DNA of 64,000 nucleotides from Gambelia wislizenii. Lineage: Eukaryota; Chordata; Lepidosauria; Squamata; Crotaphytidae. The stretch lies in assembly GCA_030847615.1 (NCBI GenBank), contig JAUMIR010000003.1, forward strand, positions 27,650,501-27,714,500, in the 5' to 3' direction. The position numbers were made by a program, and so were the translations under genes. Shown here piece after piece: positions 44,591 to 54,299 of this stretch. How positions within the stretch are numbered: position 1 is the first letter of the stretch; each line of letters starts with the position of its first letter. The notes under the pieces are model-generated. The model made no database searches, was not told the origin of the DNA, and worked only from the letters and a program-made list of their open reading frames with translations.

Positions 44591-44881
44591 AGACTTTACT
44601 ATCATAATTTGGTCTGGTTGGTGTGCCAACAATTACTTTCAGGGGAAAACAATAATTTTCAAAAGGACACACAAGCCAAGGAGAGAACAATATCTGGTAA
44701 TATATTGATTTACATTAAATTAAGCATGAGTAACAGGCCTCCAGAGCCAAGAAAAGCAATGGGCAGTACTGCAACTCAGCCTCCAAACAGGACCAGAGAT
44801 TCTGGGACTGCAAGAAGTCTGGAACAACTTGAAAACAGACTGACTGTTCATGATTTTAGGAAAATGCAAGAGCTTTTTAAG
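44591..44881 (+). CDS. WDR49: Probable first coding exon of WDR49
   Basis: A poly-T tract (44564-44580) and CAG at 44588-44590 form the acceptor; the donor is GTGAGT at 44882. An ATG at 44726 opens 52 codons in phase 0: MSNRPPEPRKAMGSTATQPP, then a Ser/Thr/Arg-rich stretch, ending LENRLTVHDFRKMQELFK. The last 18 residues look like the helix leading into the EF-hand region that precedes the WD40 repeats in long WDR49/WDR64-type proteins. In human, WDR49 lies directly downstream of PDCD10 on the same strand, as here. No PDCD10 relative or repeat explains this exon. The frame stays open up to the acceptor, so an upstream start is possible. No further WDR49 exon was recognised to 64000, which leaves the call provisional. 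Confidence 0.5.
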
Positions 44882-45379
44882 GTGAGTGAGTGCTCAGCCA
44901 AACTGGAAGGCTGGCATTTCTTATCTTATTTCAGTTATCACTGAGGCAGAAGAGAGGTAGACGAGGTAACATGGGGAGAGTAGAGCAACAAGACTCTATA
45001 TATTGAGATAACACCTGTCATGAACTAGATGGCTACAATTAACCTGTACATGTTGTCTGTCATTTTGATGCACATGGAGAATGCAAATGTTCTCCGTGTG
45101 TGTGTGTGTGTGTGTAGGTATGCTGTTTTATTATTTGATTTCGGTATTCAAAAAGGTGGGTTGAGATACAAATAATTTGCATGCCAACCTGAATAATATT
45201 TCAGGATGGACAACATCACCATCTTTTTTGGTAGTCGTTTGAGGGTTTTTAAGAATCTCGAAAGCAGGATCTTTGACATGTATATTCAGAAGTTAAGTCT
45301 CACAAAGAGTTCAATGCACTTATAAGCCTTTTAATTTCAGTCAGCTTAAGCAAGCCTTGGACTGGGTTTGCTGGTTGTT
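44882..45379. other. Intron or intergenic, nothing recognised
   Basis: Contains a (GT)n microsatellite at 45096-45115 and no other recognisable element. Confidence 0.5.
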
Positions 45380-45790
45380 TCATTATTTATTTATATATTT
45401 ATTAATTACCCCACTTTTCTTCCATAAAGGACCCAAAGTGGCTCACACCCTACCTTAAAACAATACAGCCAAAAACATTCCAAAATACAATTTTTTAAAA
45501 AATGCATTCCTTAGAGTCAGATGGAAAGAAGAGTTTGGTGTCATCTGCATACTAGTGACCAAACCCCAAATCTCCAGACAACCTCTCCCAGTGGTTTCAT
45601 CTAGATGTTAAACAGCATGGGGGACAAAACTGAACCCTGAGGGACACCAAAGACCAATGGCCAGGGTGTTGAACAGGAGGTCCCCAGCACCACCTTCTCA
45701 GAGGGGTTCAGGGAAGGTTTGTTTTTTCTAGTAATGGCCTCACTACATCCTCTTTTAGGCATGATGGAATTGTTACCCTAAGGGTGGGGG
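45380..45790 (-). mobile_element. L2-clade LINE fragment, internally deleted
   Basis: The left end is an L2-type tail in antisense ('aattaccccacttttcttcc', 'cccaaagtggctcaca'). From 45500 the minus strand encodes '[15 protein letters not shown]' and 'MKPLGEVVWRFGV', reverse-transcriptase motifs. The distance between tail and catalytic region is far too short, so an internal segment is missing. Confidence 0.7.
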
Positions 45791-45825
45791 GTGCTTTAGA
45801 TCCCTACCCATTATCCCAAAATCTC

Positions 45826-46640
45826 TATTGTTATTTGGGGGAATTACGCCTTAACAACAGTGTTTACTAAAGGGCTCCACACAATCCTAATTTGCCTTTA
45901 TATTTCTTGCCTTTCCTCTCCATTGACACCCCCTTGTCATGGGAGAGAGGCTTGTGTACCCTAATGATATTTTGAGCTATGCTGGTGGTGGCACAATAGC
46001 CACCGGTAGGGTCTCCCATGCCAGACAGGTCAAAACCAAAGGGTCTGACAAAGAGCGTCAAAGGGCAGGATGGGCCCTCTAGCCTTATGGCAACCATCCT
46101 AGGAGAAGGAAAACTCTAATCCCAAACCCAGGCAGATGGTGCTCGTCCAACCCTGTAAGGTCAACCATCTAAGAGAAGGAAACTAATCAAACCTACAGCC
46201 CGAGGACCTCACTGCTACCATCCATGCTTGCAAGGCCAGCAGATGAACCTTTGGTTTAAAGGGTGAGGCCAGTTCTGTGCACGCTGCGCTCCACCAGACA
46301 AATCCATTGCACAGGCTCGAAGGACTCTTCTGATGTGGTCAAGCCAAGGCAAAGAAACAATTGGATTGGCCTTTTTTAGTCATCAGCACGCTTGCAGAAA
46401 GCGCGGGATGAGTCCTTCCTGAATCTTCATTTGTGAAGAGAAGCCAGAGAGTCTTGCCTTTATATTTCTTGCTTTTATATTTCTAGACACAGCCCTAGTC
46501 ATTGTGACTTCCAACTGACCTTTGGCTTTCCCTAGCCATCCTGACCCCAAAAAGTGTCCAATACTTCCAATTATGAGATACCGTGGGGAGGGGGTAGCAG
46601 GGCATACGGACAGAATCCTGCCTAGCTGCAGTGAGGCATT
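45826..46640. repeat. Dispersed repeat, family 3 copy B
   Basis: Shares 'gtgtttacta' with 'gggctccacacaatcctaat', and 'tccaattatgagatacc' with 'gggagggggtagcagggcat', with the right half of 39285-40330. It is interrupted by a LINE terminus at 46360-46455. No coding motif was recognised. Confidence 0.5.
46360..46455 (+). mobile_element. LINE 3' terminus with C2H2-like finger (copy C)
   Basis: 'gattggccttttttagtcat' through 'gggatgagtccttcctgaat' and 'gaagagaagccagagag' match the last finger codons and 3' flank of the element at 50881-51620. Only about 95 bases remain. Confidence 0.75.
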
Positions 46641-46829
46641 CACCACTCAACCAGTCCCCCTTTGGTCACTTTAATGAGCTAAGAAAGGTAAGGATCTAAT
46701 ATGTGCATGTTAGCACTCACCTCTCCAAAGATCCCATCCACATCCTCAGGCTGTACAAATTTAGAGGTATCCAATAGCACAAGACACGGTTATTTTGAGC
46801 CAGAGGTTGCTGAGTTTTTGTCTCTGAGA

Positions 46830-47460
46830 TAAGGTAGGTCAATCAATCAATCCATCAATCAATCAATTAATCAAAGTTTATTCCAGTCATAAGACCCATA
46901 GAAACAAATCAATATACACCCTTGTGTATAAACCAATATCAGGAGAAAACCATTCATACAAGCAAGTTACATAAAACTATAATAAAAATAAATAGAATAA
47001 AATATAGCAGATAAAATACAACTAGGCCAGAAAATAAGAGGAGGGAGAGTACGTAAGGTGGCCACTGTTAGCACCTGACATGCTTAAACAGCTGTAACTA
47101 CCTCTGCCCTTCTGTGGATTGTGGCAAGAAAGAAATTTGCCATCTGAGTCGTTATATGAGGATACCAATCTGACAAGCAATACCAAACCGGCCACTTAGT
47201 TGGGCATCCTTGATACTTATTTAACAAAGGGCTGATCAGGTCTCTCCTGATGTGATTGTATAAGGAACAATGAAAAGAATATGTGAAAAAAATTCAGGAA
47301 CCCCATCACCACACAGACAGGCTCTTTCTTGCTGTTAAAACACTCCTATATCTGCCTTGCAATAAGGCTGAGGGTAGAGCATTAAATCTAGCAAGCATAA
47401 ATGCTCTGCAAGCCTGGGGAGTACGGAGCAAAGAGAGGTTTTTGCAGGTGAGCCATATGT
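46830..47460 (-). mobile_element. Non-LTR retrotransposon C-terminal fragment with (TTGA)n tail
   Basis: Minus-strand translation gives 'RAFMLARFNALPSALLQGRY' (47345-47405) and 'CSLYNHIRRDLISPLLNKY' (47205-47270), a pattern of C-terminal LINE regions seen in squamates. The left end is a (TCAA)n run at 46838-46875, the antisense of a simple 3' tail. The clade was not assigned. Confidence 0.6.
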
Positions 47461-47815
47461 TAGAAAAACTTCACCTGCCAGTGGGGAGCAGGTTCTATTT
47501 GCTAACATGAGAAGTTCTTGTATGTGCAGAGGGCTATTCCTTTCCCTATGGCAGGAGTGGTCAAAGGGTGGCCTGTGGGTGGCCGGCAGTCCCCAGAGTC
47601 TTTTTTTCCCCCAGCCTCTTTGCTCCCCCCGCATCCAGGGTCTGGGGGTATTTTCACCCAGGCCACTGTTTTTCAGGCCCTCTTGGGCCACTTTAGGTCC
47701 AGAAGAAGACTTTTAAAAAAGTGATCAGGAAGTGGCTGTGGTTCACTTCCTGTTGTTACCAAAAACCCCTTTGGCCCAGGAGGGCCTGAAAATCAGTTCT
47801 CCATGCTCTCTAAAG
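47461..47815. other. Short non-coding stretch
   Basis: 47545-47600 ('caggagtggtcaaagggtgg') resembles a decayed hAT-type terminus, and 47640-47790 holds inverted 'gggcctgaaaa' and 'ttttcaggccc' blocks, so this is probably another MITE without clear limits. Confidence 0.4.
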
Positions 47816-47991
47816 CAGGGCTTCTTAAACGTTTCCCACTTGCAACCCCTTTTTGCCTGATATTTTTTTTACGTGACCCTGGGTATATAGGGATATACAA
47901 TAGGTTTTATATATATGGCAAATTTTTCACTACCATACATTCAGTTATGTGACCCCATATAGGCTTGCGACCCAGAATTTAAGAAGTTTTG
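47816..47991. mobile_element. hAT-like MITE
   Basis: Starts CAGGGCTTCTTAAAC and ends in its inverted form ('atttaagaagttttg'), with 'gtgaccc' and 'cgacccag' sub-terminal motifs. About 176 bp and non-coding. Confidence 0.65.
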
Positions 47992-48191
47992 TTCAAAATG
48001 ACATTTGGGGACAAAAATATTGGGTGGAGCATCCAGTACGTGCAGTCCTCTTAAGGTCTCCTTGGGGATCAATAATGCAGCCCTTTAATCTCCCAGAGTT
48101 GTCCATGCATGCCCAACTGAGTAACTTCAACAGCTCCCCAACTAATCTGAGATTACAGGAGAAAGCAGTGGAATTCTATGGATTTAAGAGA

Positions 48192-48195
<4 letters not shown>

Positions 48196-48230
<35 letters not shown>
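48196..48230. repeat. (AC)n microsatellite
   Basis: About 17 uninterrupted AC units, adjoining the 3' end of the next CR1 fragment. Confidence 0.95.
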
Positions 48231-48232
<2 letters not shown>

Positions 48233-48236
48233 CAAT

Positions 48237-48715
48237 CATAGAGTTGGAAGAGACCTCAAGGGCCATCCAGTCCAACCCCCTGCCATGCAGGAATACACAA
48301 TCAAATCATTTCTGACAGATGGTCATCTAGCCTCTGTTTAAAAACCTCCAAAGAAGGAGACTCCACCATACTCTGAGGCAGTGCATTCCACTTCCAAACA
48401 GCTCTTTCTGTCATGAAGTTCTTCCTAATGTTTAGGTGGAATCTCTTTTCCTGTAGTTTAAACCCATTGCTCTGTGTCCTAGTCTCTGGAGCAGCAGAAA
48501 ACAAGCTTGTTCAGTCCTCAGTATGGCATTCCTTCAAATATTTAAACATGACTATCATGTCACCTCTTAACTTTAGCTTCTCAAGACTAAACATGCCCAG
48601 CAACCTAAGCCGCTCCTCATAGGGCATGGTTCTAGACCTCCCACCATTCTGGTCACCCTCCTCTGGACACGTTCCAACTTCTCAATATCTTTCATGAATG
48701 GTGGTGCCCAGAACT
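48237..48715 (-). mobile_element. CR1 LINE 3' fragment
   Basis: The minus strand encodes '[20 protein letters not shown]' through 'VFKQRLDDHLSEMI' (48301-48504), the usual CR1 ORF2 C-terminus, plus upstream 'MPYEERL'-type sequence to 48715. Same segment as 12455-12900 of CR1-A. 5'-truncated. Confidence 0.85.
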
Positions 48716-49015
48716 AGCTGTACCCAATGTAACATACACCATTATAGTAGATTTGAAAGGTTCACATGGTTCAGCTTGCATTGCTTTACACGTGGGTGGT
48801 GAGTGGCTGAGGAAGTGAGAGGAGGAAGGGGCCCTTGTGAGGCTGGGGGGTAAAGATGCAGATTGAGTGGCAGGAGTGGATTGTGAGGTGGAGAGGGAAT
48901 TTACATGTGGGTGGTGATTGTCGGAGGGAGTGGTTGGGTATTAAGCAGCCAATCAGCACACTGGGAAAGGAACATACCCAAGCCCCGCCCTCTCTCTCTT
49001 GAGACTGAGAGAGAG
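48716..49015 (-). mobile_element. TIR family 1, copy B
   Basis: In reverse complement this matches 5880-6231: 'cagtgtgctgattggc', 'caatcaccaccca', 'aattccctctccacctcaca', 'cagcctcacaaggg' and the terminal 'gtgtatgttacattgggtac'. The far end of the element is missing. Confidence 0.6.
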
Positions 49016-49971
49016 GATAAAATGAGAAAAAACTGAAATAAACACATGCATATGTCTCTGGTAGCAGCAGTCAGGTTAAAGGATGTGAATGCTTGCTAAA
49101 TCTGAGCCCTGAGGCCTGTGTCTTTTAAAAGTGTGATCAGAGAGGAGAGGAGGGCAGAGAGTCTGAAGGTGTGTGTGTGGGGGGGGGAAGTGATGGTGGT
49201 TTGTAATCTAAGCACACAGGAGCAAGAAGCTCAGGCATTGCACCTATGAAAATAAATGGCCACTTTCAGCTGTACCTTAGACATGAAAGAAAGAAAGGAA
49301 AAAGAATGATACTCATCTATTTTAAAAGGCTGCAAAAGCCAGAGGAGCAGAACAGTGTGAGGAAAAAGTGGGGGCGGAATCTAAAGTGTGTCTCTGAGCT
49401 AATGCTGAAGCCTACCACAAAACTGTAGATACTTACAGAGCAAATGTGGCAAGCAGAAAGTTTGAATGCTGAGCTCAGAGGGCCCACAGCTGTCGTTCCT
49501 TCTAAAAGCAGAAACTACCTTTGGAGAAAGTGTTTTACAGCCCATGAAATTAAAACCAGCAAGGCTGTTGTGTTGCTGTCCCTCAGTAAAGGAGCTCTAG
49601 TAGTCTGAGCACAAGAAAGGGGACTTATTTTTGTTTCTAGCTTTACTTTCTCATTCTGGCAGCCAGCTAAGTAGGCATAAAAATTTGACTCTGCTTGTAA
49701 AAGCTTGATGACACCCAACTTCTCAGAAATGCCCCCCTTTCAGGGCTCATTTTATCAGTCCCTCCCAATTTCCTGTTCTTATATATGCCTTTCCTGTGCC
49801 TGTCATGTTTGAAGTGCAAAGTAGGCAAACAGAAAGGTTAGTATTGTCAAATCCAACTTATATTTTTGTGAAAAGAACATAGACATGTGTTTCATTAAAA
49901 GAACATAAACTTGAGTTAAGGAGCTGAATAATCACAATCACAGCCAAACCAATTAATGGTACTGCTGCAAT
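49016..49971. other. Non-coding stretch, nothing recognised
   Basis: Purine-rich in places (49130-49190 with a poly-G run). No repeat or exon was identified. Confidence 0.5.
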
Positions 49972-50130
49972 ATTTATTTATTTATTTATTTATACCCCGC
50001 TCTTCAGCCACAAGGCTATCAGAGTGGCTTACAAATTGTTTTAAGCAATAGCTATTTACACATCTACACTGCATTTAAACAGGAAGGCTGAGCGAGCCTT
50101 GGAGCCCGCTGGAATATATTTTAATGCAGA
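49972..50130 (-). mobile_element. tRNA SINE with L2-like tail, internally deleted
   Basis: (TTTA)n at the left followed by 'taccccgctcttcagccaca', 'ggcttacaaattgttttaag' and 'gagccttggagccc'. Same element as 63367-63655, but the tRNA-like head and part of the core are missing. Confidence 0.7.
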
Positions 50131-50385
50131 AAACTATGTGAGACACCATGAGGGAAGTTTTACTCACCAGTAGTGACATTGCAAATGTTCATAATTCCCT
50201 GATTTTAAAGTAAATTTTTAAAAATAAAATTCCAGACACATAATGCCTGGATGTTTTGCAAATCAGCTATCAATTCCCTGGAAATTTCTTCCTGGAAGAA
50301 GATGTAGAGTGAGATTTTGCATGCATTTGGGTTGCTGCTTAACTTTTTTCTTTTTTCTTTTTCTGGTTGCACAGTAAGAGTAACT

Positions 50386-50664
50386 AAGGCCAAATCCACA
50401 CTATACAAATAATCATAGAATCATAGAATTGGAAGAGACCACAAGAGCCATCCAATCCAACCCCCTGCCATGCAGGAATAGACTGGATTATTTACCATGG
50501 CTCCTATGGAATCCTGGGATTTGTAGCTTGGTGAGGCACCAGCACTCTTTGGCAGAGAGGGCTAAATACCTTATAAAACTACAAATCCCAGGATTCCATA
50601 GAAGGAGCCATGGCAAATAATTGAGTTTCGAACTGGATAATTTATGTAGTGTGGATTTAGCCTA
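50386..50664. mobile_element. Palindromic MITE carrying a nested CR1 terminus
   Basis: Terminal inverted repeats 'ggccaaatccacactata' and 'agtgtggatttagcct', inner inverted blocks 'cctatggaatcctgggattt' and 'aaatcccaggattccata'. A 70-bp CR1 3' end (50414-50482) interrupts the left arm, and removing it restores symmetry with the right arm. Confidence 0.8.
50414..50482 (-). mobile_element. CR1 terminus nested in a MITE
   Basis: 'catagaatcatagaattgga' through 'gccatgcaggaatag', the last 70 bases of CR1 in antisense. It is very short for a LINE insertion. Confidence 0.8.
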
Positions 50665-50689
50665 AGAAAGACTAGCACTGAGGCTAAGG

Positions 50690-50880
50690 GTGCATCCACA
50701 CTACATAAATAATCCTTTTTAAACCAGATTATTTGCCATGGCACCTTCCTATGGAATATGGGGATTTGTAGTTTGGTGAGTCACTAGTACTCTTTGGCAG
50801 AGACAGCTAAGGACCTTGTAAAACTACAAATCTCAGGATTCAATAGGAAGGATCTATAGTAAATAATCCAGTGTGTAGTT
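50690..50880. mobile_element. Palindromic MITE, second copy in tandem
   Basis: 'tgcatccacactacataaat' at the left against 'aaataatccagtgtgtag' at the right, with 'ggggatttgtagtttggtga' and 'aaactacaaatctcaggatt' inside. Same family as 50386-50664 and 20920-21138. The following LINE fragment begins at its right edge. Confidence 0.75.
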
Positions 50881-51620
50881 GGCAAAGGCATATAGCGCAT
50901 TTGGAAGACTTACAAAAGAGTCTGGAGTAATAAACACCTGAGGCGAAGCACAAAAATCAATGTGTATAGAGCCATTGTACTGTCTATTCTCCTTTACGGG
51001 TCTGAAACATGGGTCACCTATCGCCAACACTTACGACTCCTCAAACTCTTTCATCAGCGCTGTATACGCACAAACCTAAATATACACTGGACTGACTATG
51101 TGACGAATGTTGCTGTCCTTGAGCAAGCAGGGATCACCAGCATTGAGGCCATGATATTAAGAACACTGTTGTGCTGGGCAGGGCATGTTTCTAGGATGGA
51201 GGACCATCGCCTCCCCAAAATAGTACACTACGGTGAACTCACCACGGGTCAGCGTAAGAGGGGCACTCCAAAAAAGCGATACAAAGACTCCCTGAAACAA
51301 CATCTCAGGCTCAGCCAAATTGATCACCAACAATGGTCTGCCATGGCCTCACATTGGGAGGCATGGAGATGCACTATCCACAATACTGCAGCCTTATTTG
51401 AGAACTCATGCCGAACAAGTCTTGAAGAGAAACGACAATGCAGAAAGAATTGCAACTCGGAAATATCACCCAAGGAGAACTTCTGCTGTGCTTCCTGCAA
51501 CCGGACTTGTTTATCTCAGATTGGCCTTTTTAGTCATCAGCGCACTTGCAGAAATTGTGGGATGAGTCCTTCCTGAATCTTCGTTTGCGAAGAAAAGCCA
51601 GAGAGAGAGTTAGATTAGGC
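50881..51620 (+). mobile_element. Non-LTR retrotransposon ORF2 C-terminal fragment (copy B, longest)
   Basis: Coding similarity starts directly after the preceding MITE, before the ATG at 50962 ('YKRVWSNKHLRRSTKINVY'), with one stop at about 50893. It ends in the TGA at 51574-51576 and a 3' flank with a small hairpin ('cttcgtttgcgaag') shared with copies A and C. The 5' part (endonuclease and the catalytic reverse-transcriptase core) is absent. Confidence 0.8.
50962..51576 (+). CDS. LINE ORF2 C-terminal region ending in a C2H2-like zinc finger
   Basis: An open frame of 204 codons without a stop. It begins YRAIVLSILLYGSETWVTY (end of the reverse-transcriptase thumb region), continues with CWAGHVSRMEDHRLPKIVHY and a basic stretch (GQRKRGTPKKRYKDSLK), and ends with CASCNRTCLSQIGLFSHQRTC, a Cys-Cys-His-Cys/His finger. 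This order is typical of a non-LTR retrotransposon family found widely in animals; I cannot name the clade with certainty. The ATG at 50962 is internal to the original ORF. The absence of stops over 615 bases suggests it inserted more recently than the surrounding CR1 and L2 copies. Confidence 0.75.
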   Translation: MYRAIVLSILLYGSETWVTYRQHLRLLKLFHQRCIRTNLNIHWTDYVTNVAVLEQAGITSIEAMILRTLLCWAGHVSRMEDHRLPKIVHYGELTTGQRKRGTPKKRYKDSLKQHLRLSQIDHQQWSAMASHWEAWRCTIHNTAALFENSCRTSLEEKRQCRKNCNSEISPKENFCCASCNRTCLSQIGLFSHQRTCRNCGMSPS

Positions 51621-51639
51621 CTAGTTTTTCAGGTCACAT

Positions 51640-51770
51640 CCAGCTGATAAAATCGAGATGAGATATGAGAAATGTCACACCAAATTACAAACCCCAGAAT
51701 TCCATAGGCGATAGCCATGGCGGTAAAATGACAGTGCTGTACTTGTGTAATGTGAAAGGACCCCATGGAA
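51640..51770. mobile_element. Partial palindromic MITE
   Basis: 'attacaaaccccagaattcc' and 'gccatggcggtaaaatgaca' match one arm of the 20920-21138 family, with the other arm largely lost. Confidence 0.5.
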
Positions 51771-52202
51771 TCTGAGGGATTTCTGAAAACACTGGAGGAT
51801 TTGATAGTGTCACTTCTGTAAGGAGGGGGAAAAGGCTCAACATGCAAACTGGATAGATAAATAAATAACATGTTGACTGACCATTTTCCCAACAGGATAT
51901 TTCAAGAGGTTGAGAAACTGTTTCTCCTCAAAATTTGTGTGTACTGTATTCTTTACTTCCTTAATTTGGCAGCATGCCATGCAGAGTTTGCAAAGCCCTT
52001 TAGTGACAAAGTTGCTTGTAGCCATTCTTCATGCCAAAGTTGGAACAGATCTAGGAGGTTTTGCCCACATTGTTTTCATTCTCTAATTATGCCTGAATTG
52101 AGATTCTGTAGCTTTCTTTTACCACAATGCACTCTGTGTGGGTATTTCCTAAAATATGACTCGAAGGCTGAAACCAGGGCAAATATTGTAGCATATCCTA
52201 TT
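51771..52202. other. Non-coding stretch, nothing recognised
   Basis: The 147-codon frame starting at 51870 runs into the antisense SINE and has no domain. No repeat was recognised in the rest. Confidence 0.45.
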
Positions 52203-52414
52203 ATGTGTGTTATGTACTTTCAAATCATTTCCAACTTATGTCATAGAATTTTTTGGCAAGATTTATTAAGAGGGGATTTGCTTTTGCCTTCTTTTGAGGC
52301 TGAGAGAGGGTGACTTGCCCAAGGCCACCCAGTCCGTTTCCATCGCTGAATGGGGATTTGAACCATGGCCACCAGAGTCATAGTTCAAAGCTGAAGCCAT
52401 TATACTGGCTCTCC
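52203..52414 (-). mobile_element. Sauria-type tRNA SINE
   Basis: In reverse complement: 'gagagccagtataatggctt' head, 'ggttcaaatccccattcag' B-box region, 'actgggtggccttgggcaag' core and 'tatgacataagttggaaatg' tail. Same family as 36283-36533, more diverged. Confidence 0.85.
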
Positions 52415-52589
52415 TCTTATACTGATTCTAAAAGCCAGTGAGCTATGCTGTCCCAAAACAGATGATTCTTAGTGGAGGCTTCTCATGTATGGAATTCCCT
52501 TCCAGGAAATATATGATTGGGTTCCACTGTGAATATTTTAAAATCTAGGTTAAAGACCTTTTTATTTCCACGGTGTTTAAGTCCATGCT

Positions 52590-52820
52590 TCAAAGTGTCC
52601 AGAGGAGGGCGACCAGAATGGTAAAAGATCTGGAAGCCATGCCCTATGAGAAGCGGCTTAGGAAGCTGGGTATGTTTAGCCTGGAGAAGAGAAGGTTAAG
52701 AGGTGACGTGATAGCCATGTTTAAATATTTGAAGGGACCTCATATTGAAGATGGAGCAAGCTTGTTTTCTATTGCTCCAGAGACTAGGACACAGAGCAAT
52801 GGATTCAAACTATAGGAAAA
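52590..52820 (+). mobile_element. CR1 fragment truncated at both ends
   Basis: Encodes [20 protein letters not shown] through [12 protein letters not shown] in one open frame, the CR1 ORF2 C-terminal region, and stops at 52815 before the final 60 or so residues and the ATTCTATG tail seen in other copies. Loss of a LINE 3' end is unusual and suggests later deletion. Confidence 0.8.
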
Positions 52821-54097
52821 AAGATTCCTATAGTGTCCACTTGTCATGTTTTAAGTTTAGTAGCGTTACGGGACACAGATTATTCTTTCATTGAATCTGG
52901 TTTCATCCCTTCTGGTGTGCTTCACATGACCTCAGAGCTCTTGTGGTTGGTACCAATGGGCCACAGTTGGTGTGCAGGGAGGAGGAAAGATGTATGTCCT
53001 TTGATATTGCTTCCAGAGTACCACCAAAAGACCTCTCACATTAAGTCATGCCTGGGTAACAGGGAGGCACGGTGAGCAAAAGCTGAACTACCAGTACTTT
53101 TGATCTCTAATTACTGCAGCATTTCAGGCCTGTGGTTTAAATTGGGCCTAATTGAGGTGATCACGATTACAATAGCTTCCCTTCCATGCTCTGCCCTTTC
53201 TCCCTCTATGAGCACTATTCAGCTGATGGGAGGTGGCGGCATCCAGATATAGCATGCTGCAGCTTGGCAGAAAATGATAGCAACGTGGCTGGCATCCTTT
53301 CTGGAGCAGTGTCCCCAGACAAAGGAGGGTCAAGAAGGCAATGAACCCCTTTCCTGTCAGCCTCATTTTCAAGCTGTGTTGTTCCTCCTTAAACCGAGCA
53401 GCCAGCTGGCAAATCAGAAGGGGAAGTCTTATTTCTGAGATTTAATAGAGTATGGAAATTGTCTTTTCCTCCCTGACAGATCCATTTCAGATCACCTGCA
53501 GGGTTCTCATTCGATGGCTCCTGCAATGAGCGGCTTTTCTGTTGAAAAACTCTTGGCAGTGGGAATGAGTTAAAAAGGCACAGTGATCTACCCAAGGGTC
53601 AAGAAGCCAGTTTTTTCTGGAGCACTGCCAGCTGTTGACAGTAGGATTTAGGGTTGCCAACTGATTACTCCTGCCAAGGTTCAGGTGTCCTTAACAACTG
53701 CATGACATACATAAAATCAGTGCTTTCCCTATGAGACCATGGGGCAAAATTCAGAGACCAAATTTCTGCTCAGCAAGCAGACACTGGAGTAATGTAACCA
53801 GAGAAAAATGCCCCCGTAGGAAATGATGTGTGGAGAGTTGTCACTGGAAATTCCTTCCCTTTTCTTCATTCTTTCTTTGTATGACAGATTGCCTGTACCA
53901 GATAGGTCACAACGAATCTTAACATAACATGCACACTTTTCCCATTTACCTTAAACTACGCCTTGTGTCTATTAACTGTGGTATTGTGTCTATCACCTTG
54001 AACACATGTGCATTCTTTGTGGGTTTAGGTTTGTGTGTATGTGATGGGCATTTTATGGTATCGACACAATACCATTAAATGAATAATCCTTCAATCT
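52821..54097. other. Non-coding stretch, nothing recognised
   Basis: No exon with paired splice signals, no RNA gene and no repeat was identified. Confidence 0.5.
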
Positions 54098-54299
54098 TTC
54101 TCACATTGTGCAGTGGTTTGATGCCATTTCAGCAGCCATGGGTATGCCCTACAGAATCTCTGGATTTGTAGTTTTATGTGGTGCTAGTGTTCTCTGGCAG
54201 AGAATTTTAAATACTTGATCAAACTACAAACCCCAGGAAGTAGCCTTGGCAGTTAAAATGGTATCAAAGTGCTATAACTATAGTGTGAAAGAGATCTTA
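54098..54299. mobile_element. Palindromic MITE, diverged
   Basis: 'ctcacattgtgcagtggttt' at the left against 'gtgctataactatagtgtga' at the right, with 'ctctggatttgtagtttt' and 'caaactacaaaccccagga' inside. Same family as 20920-21138. Confidence 0.65.
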
